A stretch of DNA of 64,000 nucleotides from a virus. Position numbers and translations under genes: made by a program. Shown piece after piece: positions 55,701 to 64,000 of the stretch. The notes beneath the pieces are model-generated. The model worked only from the letters and a program-made list of their open reading frames with translations. It did not search any database and was not told where the DNA came from. The DNA is taken from the IMG/VR virus record IMGVR_UViG_3300022932_000014, positions 79,128 through 143,127 of that record. The stretch is one strand, 5' to 3'. Position 1 is the stretch's first letter; each line of letters starts with the position of its first letter.

Positions 55701-58700
55701 ATTATTGCCAAAACTATCCCAGAAATCGCTTGAAAAGCCTATTTGAGAGTTTAATTCTAGTGCTTGTATTTGAGTTTGTCTGTCGTCTTTACTTAGAATT
55801 AAATCTATGAAAGATTGTGGTAATTGAGAACTTCCTTCAGGTGTTGTATTATCATAAGAGTTATCTAATTTGTTTAAGTCTAAAGCTTGTCTTGAAGGTG
55901 CTGGTAATTCATCAATGTCGCCCATAGCCTCAATGATTGTTTTTCCTTCTTCGTTTTGACTATATTTTAAACCTTCTTTTAGATTTCCGAGTTCGTCAAC
56001 AAACGATTTTAATTGTTTCCTTTCTAAATTTAAAGTGTTTAACTGTTGTATGTCTTGACCGCTAAGTAAAGTTAAATCTATTTTACCATTAGTGTCTCTC
56101 GCTCTTTCTGTTATTCTTCTTTTGTCGGCGTTAAGCCCTTGAAGAATATTTTGAGTGTTTTTAGAAATATTTAAATTGACAAACTTTTGCTCTAATTCAG
56201 CATAATATTCATCTTTCATTCGGCGCTCAGACTCATTTTCATTTAGCTTTCTTGTAGCTTCATAAATACTGTCTTTTTGCTCATCTGACCATTCTAATGT
56301 CCCTTTACTTCTTTTATTTAGAATTTCCTCATCTTTAAGTTTAGTGTCTGTGAATACTTTCTTATATTCTTGCAAGAAGTTTTTATCTAACTGTTTTTGA
56401 TAACCTGCAATATCTCTTTCTGACAAGAAATACCCATCTTTAACAAATGTAGAAATAACTTTTTCGTCGAATCCATTATCATAAATAACTTTTTGCCAGT
56501 TTTTAATTTGATTGTGATCTGCGCGCGATCCTTCAGAAATCATTCCTGTTTTAACAGTTGCAAATAATGACATTAAACTATCGGGGGCGTTCGATAATGT
56601 GCCGAAGGTGCTACCAATCCATGAAATATCATTCTCCGCACTCACTGTCCAACGCATCATAGCCTCTTTTTCTCTGGAACTTAATCCCCTGTCAATTGTA
56701 ACGGCATTAATTTGCTTCTCAATACTTTGTTGTTGAGTTACATCTCTTTGTGCTTTTAAGTTAGATATATTTTGAATTGAGTCTCCAATACTTTTAGATA
56801 ATGTTTGCCAAACAGTTAGTTTATTTAAAGTCGTGTCATCCTCTATTAGCTTTTTAATTACGCCTAAAGTGTCTGTTGTTTCCCCTATAAGATTTTTAAA
56901 AATCATTACTTCTTCTTGTGATAAGTCGTAATTTTTTCCTTTATCTTGTGAATCTTTTATCGCGGCGAAAAGTCTATTTACATTATTATCTGCAATTCTG
57001 GCCACTGTAGCTACAGCATGGACTTCTAGTTTATCGTCAAGTTCTTTTTGTACAGCTAAAAGCCTGTTTTTATTGAATTGAGATCCTTGTTGATTTCTTG
57101 ATAAATCGTCATTTTCCCTACTTAAAATATCAATCTGCTTTTTAGTTTCTTCCGCGATTCTCTTAGCGTTGGAAGATTGGTCTAAAGAGTAGAATCTTTT
57201 TCTATTGTTATCTAAATTATCTAATTGTAGCCCACTAATATCACCTGTATTTAAAATATCTTGAATATCTGCAATAATTCCATTTAAATCAGAAATATAT
57301 TGTGGTTTAAAATAAGAAGCAATATCTTGAAAAAACTGTTGGATAAATTGAATTGCGCTATTGAAGAAATTTTGAGTTGTTTCAGAAACAGGCGCTGATT
57401 GTTGAACAGCATTTAAAGCTATTTTTCCTAAAACTTCTTTACGAACAGCCATTTCAGTTTCTTCTGCGTTGTATTCTCTACTGTAAACTTCTCTATATGT
57501 TTGCGAAAATTCTTTATATTCTTCAGATTTGTCTATATTTCTTAGTACATTTTCAAGTCTTTCTTGTGGAAGTGCTTCTACTATAAAGTGAATTGTTTCT
57601 TCAGTTAAATTTTCTAGTGTTTCTGCTCCTGTTTGGAAAGCAATAACTCTTTGTGCAATATCTGCCAAAGCTTCAGCCTGGATAGGTACAGAGTTTCTAA
57701 TTTGAAATTTCTCAGTGTAGTTTGTAATCGAAGTCACAGTTACACCCATGTTTTTAAGAAGTTTATATAAAGATAGTTTAATCTCGTCTTCTGTTTTTAC
57801 AGTTTCTGGTTGTTCTTCCTCTGAAGTCTCTCTGTATAAAGGTACATTTCTTTTATACTCTCTTTCCGCGAAAATTTCCTCATAGTTTTCATAACGAACT
57901 TTAAGTTCATCAATTGAGAGTTCATCCAATTCTTGCGCATCAATTATTTGTCTTTCTCCGCTTTTATTGTAAACTACTGTTTTACCTAAATTCTCATTAA
58001 GTCTCACAGTTGTTCCAGAAACTTCAATTCCTAAGCTCCCTAAATTTGTCATTGCAGAATTAGCTAACAAATCTAAAGAAACATTTTTCTTCATTTCGCT
58101 TTGGCCTTCACTTTGAAGCAAATACTCATTACCTATTCTCACTCTGTTTTCAGACATTGTTCCTTCCAAAATAGATGCTTGTGTAAAGCCATTAACTGAA
58201 GATTTATCTACGTTTTTAGTTGTAGTTAGAATAGGTGTGAATTTATTATTTGATAAAAATCCTAATTCTATTTTTTGGCCGTCTGTTGCTTCTTTTAACG
58301 CGGATTTTAATGAGCTAAATTGTTTTCCATTTACATCATGCGTAAATTGAATACCATTTTCATTTATTGAAGGAATACTTACAAAATCTTGAAACTGTTG
58401 TAAGTCTTTTGCTGAGCCTAAAACATGAATTTGATTGCTATTAGGTACAACAATTTCATCCATATTATTATTGGTAGTATAAGATACAATTACGCCATCA
58501 TATCCTTCATTTTCTAATTCTTCGCTGGTTTTAGGAGCTATAATAGTTTTAGAATTTCTATATAAAGGATTGGTTATGTTTAGAATGACATTTTTTACCG
58601 CACCTTTTTTACCTGTATCCATATTAATTGAATACCCCTCAGCTTTATAGAAATTATCTGTAAAATAGAATCCTTGGCCAAAATCCCCTATAGTTTTATT

Positions 58701-59069
58701 TCTGTCACTTTCTGTACCTATTTGAGTGGCATCAAAGTCTTCAAAATCTCTTTTTGTGCCGTGATAAACCACATCTTTTAATTGGCTTTGAGGGAATATC
58801 TGAGATAAATATTCTTGATATTGTTCAGCCGTACCTATTTTAGATAAATCTTGGTTTTGATTATAAATAGAAGAAATCCTAGGTGTAATTTCTTTTACTG
58901 TTTTATCTATTTTCGGCGAATAAATGTTTTTGTATATTTCTAACGCTTTCTCAGTATTTTCAATAAACGGATTTGAAGCTACACTTATGAAAAGCCTACT
59001 TTCATTTCCATTTTGATCTAATACTTTTGTTATGAATCCCTCCGAATTTCTATCAACTTTACAAGCCAT
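52761..59069 (-). CDS. giant polyvalent protein with ADP-ribosyltransferase-like domain, 2102 aa
   Basis: Residues about 99-220 form an ART domain of the type found in phage polyvalent proteins: 'KDVVYHGTKRDFEDFD' (His103), 'GDFGQGFYFTDNFYKAEGYS' (aromatic/G motif, about 128-147) and 'MDEIVVPNSNQIHVLG' (Glu205). At about 464-500, 'QAEALADIAQRVIAFQTGAE' and 'LTEETIHFIVEAL' give an E-E-x-x-H signature that I associate with giant phage proteins. Long charged helices fill residues ~620-1400. Around 1610-1720 a hydrophobic segment 'LGGSIVIPATAMLTAKAKQT' and others could insert in membranes. Such proteins are carried in virions and injected, where the ART could modify host proteins. No RNA polymerase DxDGD motif is visible. 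Confidence 0.75.
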   Translation of the reverse strand: MACKVDRNSEGFITKVLDQNGNESRLFISVASNPFIENTEKALEIYKNIYSPKIDKTVKEITPRISSIYNQNQDLSKIGTAEQYQEYLSQIFPQSQLKDVVYHGTKRDFEDFDATQIGTESDRNKTIGDFGQGFYFTDNFYKAEGYSINMDTGKKGAVKNVILNITNPLYRNSKTIIAPKTSEELENEGYDGVIVSYTTNNNMDEIVVPNSNQIHVLGSAKDLQQFQDFVSIPSINENGIQFTHDVNGKQFSSLKSALKEATDGQKIELGFLSNNKFTPILTTTKNVDKSSVNGFTQASILEGTMSENRVRIGNEYLLQSEGQSEMKKNVSLDLLANSAMTNLGSLGIEVSGTTVRLNENLGKTVVYNKSGERQIIDAQELDELSIDELKVRYENYEEIFAEREYKRNVPLYRETSEEEQPETVKTEDEIKLSLYKLLKNMGVTVTSITNYTEKFQIRNSVPIQAEALADIAQRVIAFQTGAETLENLTEETIHFIVEALPQERLENVLRNIDKSEEYKEFSQTYREVYSREYNAEETEMAVRKEVLGKIALNAVQQSAPVSETTQNFFNSAIQFIQQFFQDIASYFKPQYISDLNGIIADIQDILNTGDISGLQLDNLDNNRKRFYSLDQSSNAKRIAEETKKQIDILSRENDDLSRNQQGSQFNKNRLLAVQKELDDKLEVHAVATVARIADNNVNRLFAAIKDSQDKGKNYDLSQEEVMIFKNLIGETTDTLGVIKKLIEDDTTLNKLTVWQTLSKSIGDSIQNISNLKAQRDVTQQQSIEKQINAVTIDRGLSSREKEAMMRWTVSAENDISWIGSTFGTLSNAPDSLMSLFATVKTGMISEGSRADHNQIKNWQKVIYDNGFDEKVISTFVKDGYFLSERDIAGYQKQLDKNFLQEYKKVFTDTKLKDEEILNKRSKGTLEWSDEQKDSIYEATRKLNENESERRMKDEYYAELEQKFVNLNISKNTQNILQGLNADKRRITERARDTNGKIDLTLLSGQDIQQLNTLNLERKQLKSFVDELGNLKEGLKYSQNEEGKTIIEAMGDIDELPAPSRQALDLNKLDNSYDNTTPEGSSQLPQSFIDLILSKDDRQTQIQALELNSQIGFSSDFWDSFGNNKGLVDKLEDVGGNEDLIEDIKANSFRLKNIIKIYTKSSNPSETDVENMPELARQTVRDIQENLEELYAEARELTADITSEDIENLVEGVSGVNESWNKRLLDLGLDTTDTAGVELEILTNKIVEEAKVNMTAKNRKTTQQMQDSVESYINGFRETLPKSVMRKLEEQNLSKEDLLEPTTKNQFVRSFAESRLLPYYRRYTPQGYVEFQNDLNSDKPVSEILNNLEQGQYQYVEVKPNYSFQDEDTSQMNPNYIVNSGMGSQQPKLSKYKNTEFDNLFGAVTRDNEGNYVSATKNEKLFEVYKATIKLRKDQIALMDGDSSYNIYLTPQIRKQGIERYLGGLKSLSGQSIKDAFENITTYTEDDQIQGDNRLGTANKSIPKPFYARLENQTDITEDIFHGLAMTNKAANIYASRVKYFGDAMAIIDKASTRTNADGKIGTATNRFKALDSAMDNDFFGIKQAATATIDVPFVGKIDGGKVVEGLGSFLRFKGLGGSIVIPATAMLTAKAKQTVERIVGQYINNDSFKRGSALYHKEVGDAISEINSVRTKSKLNSIGQFWGAFELEGSLYGSKFGAFPRLLSKSSMLLYQSVNYPLYGKGMLTVLNDFRIVDGRVVKFTDFQRNQRTANLKITNAEIKEKWSNENTVMYDFQDVSDSGEVSFNRERLKEILVDNNGNKYSDEAIEQEIERLSQDIRIQVKNLNVRIDLQLSHEDKVAANRNFLLNFIMMFKGFMVVLAEERFKPQGFNTQSRQLESGSYSGIYRMMNDIVKEWKQNGVPFIQAFKNQYNGNFTEQETRINELEQISNRTPEENQELQNLKEEVVQGIELSELRKSNLKRLGVDLLFCNTIMLISMLLRGLADDDPERKNWALQMSNLLTYRLVGELHSSNLGIANQYWSVAKEPLQAFDQILSLNKLLEENAWKEGKVLSSVGKIAPFSNSLNQLVDPGTAYENKKYYSEVKGNDFFSVPMWQFLNKDSN

Positions 59070-59095
59070 AATTTATTTTTAGTTTTTTATTTGTG

Positions 59096-59122
59096 CAAAT
59101 ATACACTTTTTATTTAGAACAA
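59096..59122 (-). promoter_or_regulatory. possible promoter of the giant gene, - strand
   Basis: TATATTTG on the - strand (59103-59096) is an exact -7 box 27 bases before the ATG at 59069. The nearest TTG (59122-59120) is only 16 bases away, short of the usual 19-20, so the -33 box is weak. Confidence 0.5.
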
Positions 59123-62100
59123 TCTATATTTTCATCAAAATTATTTTGCTCTGCTTTAGTTAAAATGTTTTTTGTTTCTACTTCGGACACTGAATTTATC
59201 GAAGGGTATTGATTAGGGTCTACATTAAGAATAGGAGCTTCAATATTCAATTCATAAAAATTAACATCTATTTTTGTTAATTTAGAGAATAATTCATCTG
59301 CTGTTCTCTCATATACATCTCCATTTATACTTATGAAATCTTCTGTAGTTTTTGTTTGAATAGTTTCGTTATTTATCTTTGTATACCCGTTCTTATATAC
59401 TTCTAATGTTCCTCCATTTGCATAATAATCTCTCATATTTTGCGCAGTAATTTCATCTTCGCTGGCTTCCAATTCAACATTAAAATTAGTGTTTTTAGAT
59501 AATAAGAAGTAATTTCTTAGATCTTCATTATCTTTCAAGTAATCATTCATTTCTGCAACACTAATCTCATCGGTATATCTTAAAGTTATGCCTTTTTGAT
59601 TAAAAACTAAATTTTGTAATACAGGGTGGACTTCTCTCAGCTGTTGATTTCTTACTTCCGCGATATAATCTGTTGTTAAGTATTCTGAATTTGATATGTT
59701 CAAAGCGGAGATATCTACTATTTTTTCTTGTGAAACTGTTGGTACTTCTTTATTTTCTATGCCGAAATATGTTTTATAATAAATTAGCTTCTTAACCGTA
59801 TCTACATCAAATTCGGAGTCATTCGTTAGAACATCGGCCATTTGGCTTTCAACATATGAATTTAAGTCTTCTAGTACAATACTCTTATTGTTTACATCTC
59901 CCTGAATAGTATTTTCTGGAAAAACATCTAAATTAGTTGACATTAAATCTTCAACTTCTTCTAAAGTTTTTGTATTTCCATCAGTTTTTATATAAACATT
60001 CTCTTGTATTTTTAAAAGGCCATTATCTTTAAATGCTTTATATTCAGAAGATGTTGTGTCTAACGAAATAAGAGGTAAATCTCTATATCTAGGTTCTACC
60101 TTAACTACTTCTCTTTCTATTGTGTCCACTACATTGGTAAAATCCTGATAAGTATTTATAAAATGATTGAGGCTATCAGGTGTTGGATTATTCAACATAA
60201 AATCTAAAGCTCTGGTAACATCCAAAACTTCTTCTTGTGTTTTTGTTTCATATGACTCGGCCAATCCTGTTAAATCGACATTTACATCAATAGCTTGCTT
60301 TTCAATATCTCTCAATAGTGTTTTTATAGCTTCTGGAGATGAATTCCAAACTTCTGGTGTATAGCCTTCAATATTAGATAAACTTGTCTGTAATCCATCA
60401 TTTGTAGGCTCTCTTAGTGTTGCTTCTAAAGTATCTTGAACATCTGTATTTATTTTATCTTGAATACCTTCTTCTGTTTCTTCTTTTACCGCGACATTGT
60501 TAAATTCAGACATTTCTTCAAATAACGCAGTATCTGTTTTTAAATAATCTAAATCACTTGCAGCTAAAGCTTCATTAAATTCTTCCTCAGTTTTTATCCC
60601 GCCTAATTCCTGAATAGCTTCTGTTTCATTAATAAAAGGATTTTCCAGATTACCTTGTTCATCAACAGTTATGAAGTTAGGATCAGCATCTTGATAATAT
60701 TCACTGTTTTTAATTTGCTCTTTAATGTCTTTTGACTTATTTGTGCTGTAATTAAGTTCATTTAATAATTCATTTGCTTTTTTAAATAAGTCTACTCCAA
60801 TTTCTTTTTTAGTTTTTTGCGATGCGCCTTTTATTGCTGTTTTTAAAGTATTAATATTTTGACGCATTAGAATATCACTATCTCCTGGTAAAATAGGATT
60901 TTCGTCAAAAGTCTGTGTAAAATTATTATCTAATTCAGAATTATTTATGTAAGCGCTATAAAGTTCTTTAGCCACTGTATTTAATTCTGATCTTATCTCT
61001 ATTTCTCTGGCTTCATTAGCTTGTAAAAACTCTTTATACCCTAATACATCGGAGTCTATTTTATTAGACATACTAAGCATTATCTTACTGGTTTGAAAAG
61101 GACTGTTGTCTAATCTTATTGCAATTGTAGCATCATTTATTAAATTCTCTTTATTATAATTTTTTGTGGCGAATTGTTCAACATCTACAAACTGTTTTAT
61201 TTTAGATAAATCTGATAACGCATTAGACGTTTCTTGAGAATCAATCCAATTTTCTTTATCTGTAAAATCAATCCCATAAGATTGTGGATCTAACCCATTT
61301 TGAATTAGAGCATCTATCAAAGTTTTTGCTTTTATTGCGGTTGTTGCTTCAGTACTGTTGAAAATATCTAAAACTGATTGAGACATATCCACTGTAACTG
61401 AATTTAAACTCACTGGGAATCCAACAACTTTACCATTATAATTAAAAGCTATGAAAGGTATTTTAGCATCTTTATTAGAAGCACTTATTTTGTTTATAAA
61501 TTGGTTTACATCTATTTTTATTGTAGAAGTTACTTGACCATTTTCAATAAATCCTTGACCTACTACATTTTGTAAACTTTCTTTTGTAAAAGGATTGTTT
61601 CTAGTAACTGTTTCTTCTCCTGATTTTTGTAAAGTAATTTGAGGAGCGCCTATAAAAGTGATTTTTGCAGTCATTTTTTGAGGTAGTTTTATAAGTCCTT
61701 TTTTACCTTTTGTAAATTCGGCCGCAGACTGTCTTAACTCACTTAAAGGTATACCAATGCCTTCCGTACTTTCCTTATCATAAGGCGCAGGAAGTGATCC
61801 TAAAAGCTTGCCGTTCTTCATTACATAAATATGAATTTGTTTGGCTAATTCTTTACTTGTTAAACTATCATTGAAAGCATCTGTTGAGCTTACAAATAAG
61901 TCTAATGTATCTCCATTCTTAACTGTATTTACAGCCTCTTCATCTACAGAATAATTAGTTCCGTCAGTTTGTCTGTAATCAAAATCAGATGGGACATTTT
62001 GATAAATTTCATTTCCTTGGGAATCTAATCCTAGTAATTGTGAAATGGCCGAAGAATTAGTTCCGAAGTTTTTAATAAGTACACTTGATTGAGGTGCAAC

Positions 62101-64000
62101 AGCAAGCCATTCTTTTAGTGGGATATCTTGTCCCCCTTTGTCATTTATTCTTCCTGTAACTCTTTGTCCGTTATTTAAATCAATTTCAAAGGTATTGTTT
62201 GAATTAATAATCATATTGGAACTAGGGAAAAAACTTGCTAAAGTTTCTACTCTGATATGACTAAATCTTATATTTTGATTTTTAATTGTAGCTAAAGCAT
62301 TTGTAGGGGTTTGTAAACCTCTCACAGAAGCCCCTAAAGAATTTGCTTGTTCATCTATAGCATCAACAACAGATTTATAGTCTCTATCTATTAATTCAGT
62401 TTTAGTTGTATCTCTAACAGCTTGTGTTTGAAGACTGTCAATTAAGTCTAACATTTCCGCAACACTTTGCTCATCATTTGAAACTGTTCCTTCTAGTGTT
62501 AGCCAATCATTTAATCTTGTTTGTAAAACTTTAAGTTGATCTATCTCAGGTATTGTTAATCCTAAGTTTTTATAGAAATTTGACGGTCTGCTTATAATTC
62601 TATCTGTATTTGGCTCTACTCTTCTATCAATTTTAGAAAGTAATTCTTCATAAGTTCTTATATCTGATTCTGAAGGTTTTGTTTTCCCTTGTTCGGCCAG
62701 ATCTGTTCCAAAATATTGAGTTAAATAATCATTTGAACCAATTATTTCAGCAATTTTATTTTGTAACTGTTGTAAAGTAGTTAGATTTGTAACTGGTGTA
62801 ACTTCTACATTATTTGGAATAGTGGCTACTGCATTATCTTCAATTTCTTTTTGATATGCATCATAAATAGCCTGATCAGCTGAGGGCAATTGAATTCCTT
62901 TTCTTACTTCTTCCCCTAACTGTTGTTTATAAGCTTCTGAAACAGGTTCTCCATTCTCAAATGCTCTTCTTTCTATTAGATTCTGATTTTCCTGAAAAAC
63001 TACCACTGTATCTGTTTTCCACTTTTCTAAAATATCTGTGAAATATGAAGCAGTTGATTCATTAAGTTTAGTATTTTTATTCAGTAATTTACTAACCCAT
63101 CCATTAATAACTTTTACTCTGGTGTTTGGATTTACAATCGCTTGAGTAGTTTTCTGATAATTTTTAATGTGGTCTACAGCTTTTGATTGTGCCTGTAAAG
63201 CTTTTTGAATTTCAAAGAATTTTTCTGGATCTGATAATTTTATATCTGCTAAAGTTGCTCTTAATTTATCTAAATTTTCATTTTGAGTGGTGAACATATC
63301 AACAGTTATACTTGCATCTGTATAATTTCTTATACCTATTGCATCTAAAGCTAATTGTTTTTCCGTTTGAGCTTGTGTTCTTTCTTCTTGTATTGCTGTA
63401 ATCTCCTTATTGATGTCAATTAAAGCGTTTGCGCGTGCTTTGTTATCTTCTGTATCTGTTAACTTACTTGCTTCAAATTGTCTGTTTAAAACTTCTTTTT
63501 CGCGACGATCTAAAGATTGTAAATGTAAATCTAATTGAGATATTTTTAGAGTTTTTTCTTTTGGCGCTAAATCTAAAACTTGTTGTACATCTAAAGCTTC
63601 TGTAATGCTTTCTACATTAACTGAATCAGCCACTAAAGATTTAACGTGAGAAATTAAATTTTGATTTATACGCATAGCAGTTTCGCCCATAGTCATACTA
63701 TAAGCCATTGCTCTTACTACCTCTCTTGTAGAAGTTTTATCTAATCCTGCGATTTCTGTTTCACCTAATAAAGCTTGAGAATAATTTAAATTCTTTTGAT
63801 GTTTATCTGAAATTTCTTTATACTCAGCTATTTTTTGTTCTTTAAATACCTGAGCTTGTTCTTCGGCTTCTTGGCCTGTACCTAATCCTAATTCTTTAGC
63901 TAATTCGTCATTTTTAACAGCATTTATTTGACGTTGAAAATCAAAAAAGCCTTCCTGTACGCTACTTATAGCTTGATTACGTTCTATGTGAGCTATGGCC
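59110..64000 (-). CDS. giant virion-type protein, 5' part outside the window, at least 1629 aa
   Basis: The frame has no stop up to the window edge; the ATG at 63708 is internal, since upstream codons continue as good coding sequence (S-Q-A-L-L-G-E-T-E-I-A-G-L-D-K-T-S). The N-terminal visible part is helical and glutamine/glutamate-rich ('HLQSLDRREKEVLNRQFEAS'). The middle has strand-rich segments ('GDTLDLFVSSTDAFNDSLTS'; 'AKITFIGAPQITLQKSG'; 'IPFIAFNYNGKVVGFPVSLN') as in giant internal or tail proteins. The C-terminus ends in 'ILTKAEQNNFDENIDCSK'. Only 40 bases separate it from the second giant gene. I cannot assign enzyme motifs. Confidence 0.7.
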   Translation of the reverse strand, partial: AIAHIERNQAISSVQEGFFDFQRQINAVKNDELAKELGLGTGQEAEEQAQVFKEQKIAEYKEISDKHQKNLNYSQALLGETEIAGLDKTSTREVVRAMAYSMTMGETAMRINQNLISHVKSLVADSVNVESITEALDVQQVLDLAPKEKTLKISQLDLHLQSLDRREKEVLNRQFEASKLTDTEDNKARANALIDINKEITAIQEERTQAQTEKQLALDAIGIRNYTDASITVDMFTTQNENLDKLRATLADIKLSDPEKFFEIQKALQAQSKAVDHIKNYQKTTQAIVNPNTRVKVINGWVSKLLNKNTKLNESTASYFTDILEKWKTDTVVVFQENQNLIERRAFENGEPVSEAYKQQLGEEVRKGIQLPSADQAIYDAYQKEIEDNAVATIPNNVEVTPVTNLTTLQQLQNKIAEIIGSNDYLTQYFGTDLAEQGKTKPSESDIRTYEELLSKIDRRVEPNTDRIISRPSNFYKNLGLTIPEIDQLKVLQTRLNDWLTLEGTVSNDEQSVAEMLDLIDSLQTQAVRDTTKTELIDRDYKSVVDAIDEQANSLGASVRGLQTPTNALATIKNQNIRFSHIRVETLASFFPSSNMIINSNNTFEIDLNNGQRVTGRINDKGGQDIPLKEWLAVAPQSSVLIKNFGTNSSAISQLLGLDSQGNEIYQNVPSDFDYRQTDGTNYSVDEEAVNTVKNGDTLDLFVSSTDAFNDSLTSKELAKQIHIYVMKNGKLLGSLPAPYDKESTEGIGIPLSELRQSAAEFTKGKKGLIKLPQKMTAKITFIGAPQITLQKSGEETVTRNNPFTKESLQNVVGQGFIENGQVTSTIKIDVNQFINKISASNKDAKIPFIAFNYNGKVVGFPVSLNSVTVDMSQSVLDIFNSTEATTAIKAKTLIDALIQNGLDPQSYGIDFTDKENWIDSQETSNALSDLSKIKQFVDVEQFATKNYNKENLINDATIAIRLDNSPFQTSKIMLSMSNKIDSDVLGYKEFLQANEAREIEIRSELNTVAKELYSAYINNSELDNNFTQTFDENPILPGDSDILMRQNINTLKTAIKGASQKTKKEIGVDLFKKANELLNELNYSTNKSKDIKEQIKNSEYYQDADPNFITVDEQGNLENPFINETEAIQELGGIKTEEEFNEALAASDLDYLKTDTALFEEMSEFNNVAVKEETEEGIQDKINTDVQDTLEATLREPTNDGLQTSLSNIEGYTPEVWNSSPEAIKTLLRDIEKQAIDVNVDLTGLAESYETKTQEEVLDVTRALDFMLNNPTPDSLNHFINTYQDFTNVVDTIEREVVKVEPRYRDLPLISLDTTSSEYKAFKDNGLLKIQENVYIKTDGNTKTLEEVEDLMSTNLDVFPENTIQGDVNNKSIVLEDLNSYVESQMADVLTNDSEFDVDTVKKLIYYKTYFGIENKEVPTVSQEKIVDISALNISNSEYLTTDYIAEVRNQQLREVHPVLQNLVFNQKGITLRYTDEISVAEMNDYLKDNEDLRNYFLLSKNTNFNVELEASEDEITAQNMRDYYANGGTLEVYKNGYTKINNETIQTKTTEDFISINGDVYERTADELFSKLTKIDVNFYELNIEAPILNVDPNQYPSINSVSEVETKNILTKAEQNNFDENIDCSK

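Noticed and set aside
1-64000. CRISPR array
   Set aside because: No evenly spaced direct repeats were seen; repeated elements are the degenerate GC-core motif and the DGR repeats.
1-64000. Whole-genome reassignment of TAG to an amino acid
   Set aside because: TAG is used as a plausible stop many times and does not occur inside the giant or replication genes; no CTA-anticodon tRNA is visible.
52761-64000. Giant virion RNA polymerase, as in some crAss-like phages
   Set aside because: No DxDGD-type motif was found in either giant frame.

Overview
The window reads as part of a large double-stranded DNA bacteriophage genome whose host is probably in the Bacteroidota (Flavobacteriia-like). The DNA is very AT-rich, tightly packed with short overlapping genes, and repeatedly shows the Bacteroidota promoter signature TTTG-N19/20-TAnnTTTG (nine exact copies, five near copies). 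Recognisable genes are phage replication, nucleotide, nuclease and giant virion-type genes; no host housekeeping operon, integrase or repressor is visible. Two opposing transcription blocks, a family B DNA polymerase, AAA+ and PD-(D/E)XK proteins and giant virion-type proteins are compatible with a crAss-like or related podovirus, but no terminase, portal or capsid gene lies in the window, so this placement is only a suggestion.

Layout. 1-9.7 kb (+): mostly unknown small genes, two cytosine-methyltransferase-like genes, a MazF/PemK-like protein, two envelope-type proteins and a compact tRNA-like element. 9.7-14.6 kb (+): a diversity-generating retroelement (DGR) with one template repeat, a reverse transcriptase and two diversified target genes, followed by an AAA+ ATPase, a DnaQ-like exonuclease and a PD-(D/E)XK nuclease. 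14.6-21.7 kb (+): small genes, class I ribonucleotide reductase (nrdB-nrdA), an HNH homing endonuclease beside a truncated MazG-like fragment, and an intact MazG-like gene. 21.7-25.4 kb (+): small genes and a DnaB-like helicase. 25.4-26.2 kb: a gene-free region with its own promoter and a large, apparently structured RNA of unknown family. 26.2-45.8 kb (+): many small unknown genes around a family B DNA polymerase with an adjacent LAGLIDADG endonuclease, a VirE-N/BT4734-like primase-associated protein, a calcineurin-like phosphoesterase, an endonuclease VII-like protein and a lipoprotein with a zinc-peptidase motif. A strong terminator at 45.8 kb marks the convergence point. 45.9-52.7 kb (-): small genes, an RNA ligase plus Thg1-like 3'-5' polymerase pair (RNA repair), and an HNH/AP2 homing endonuclease. 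52.8-64 kb (-): two giant proteins, the first with an ADP-ribosyltransferase-like domain; the second runs off the window.

How it fits together. The + block is an early/middle block: helicase, polymerase, exonucleases, ribonucleotide reductase and MazG cover DNA replication and nucleotide supply. The methyltransferase-like proteins, RNA-repair pair, secreted proteins and many tiny genes are plausible host-takeover or counter-defence functions. The - block ends in giant proteins of the kind carried in virions and injected. Least explained are the structured RNA at 25.5-25.9 kb, the DGR aimed at small non-structural-looking proteins, the Thg1/ligase pair, and a degenerate dispersed motif (GC-rich core plus an A-rich arm ending near ACAGT) found on both strands, in and between genes.
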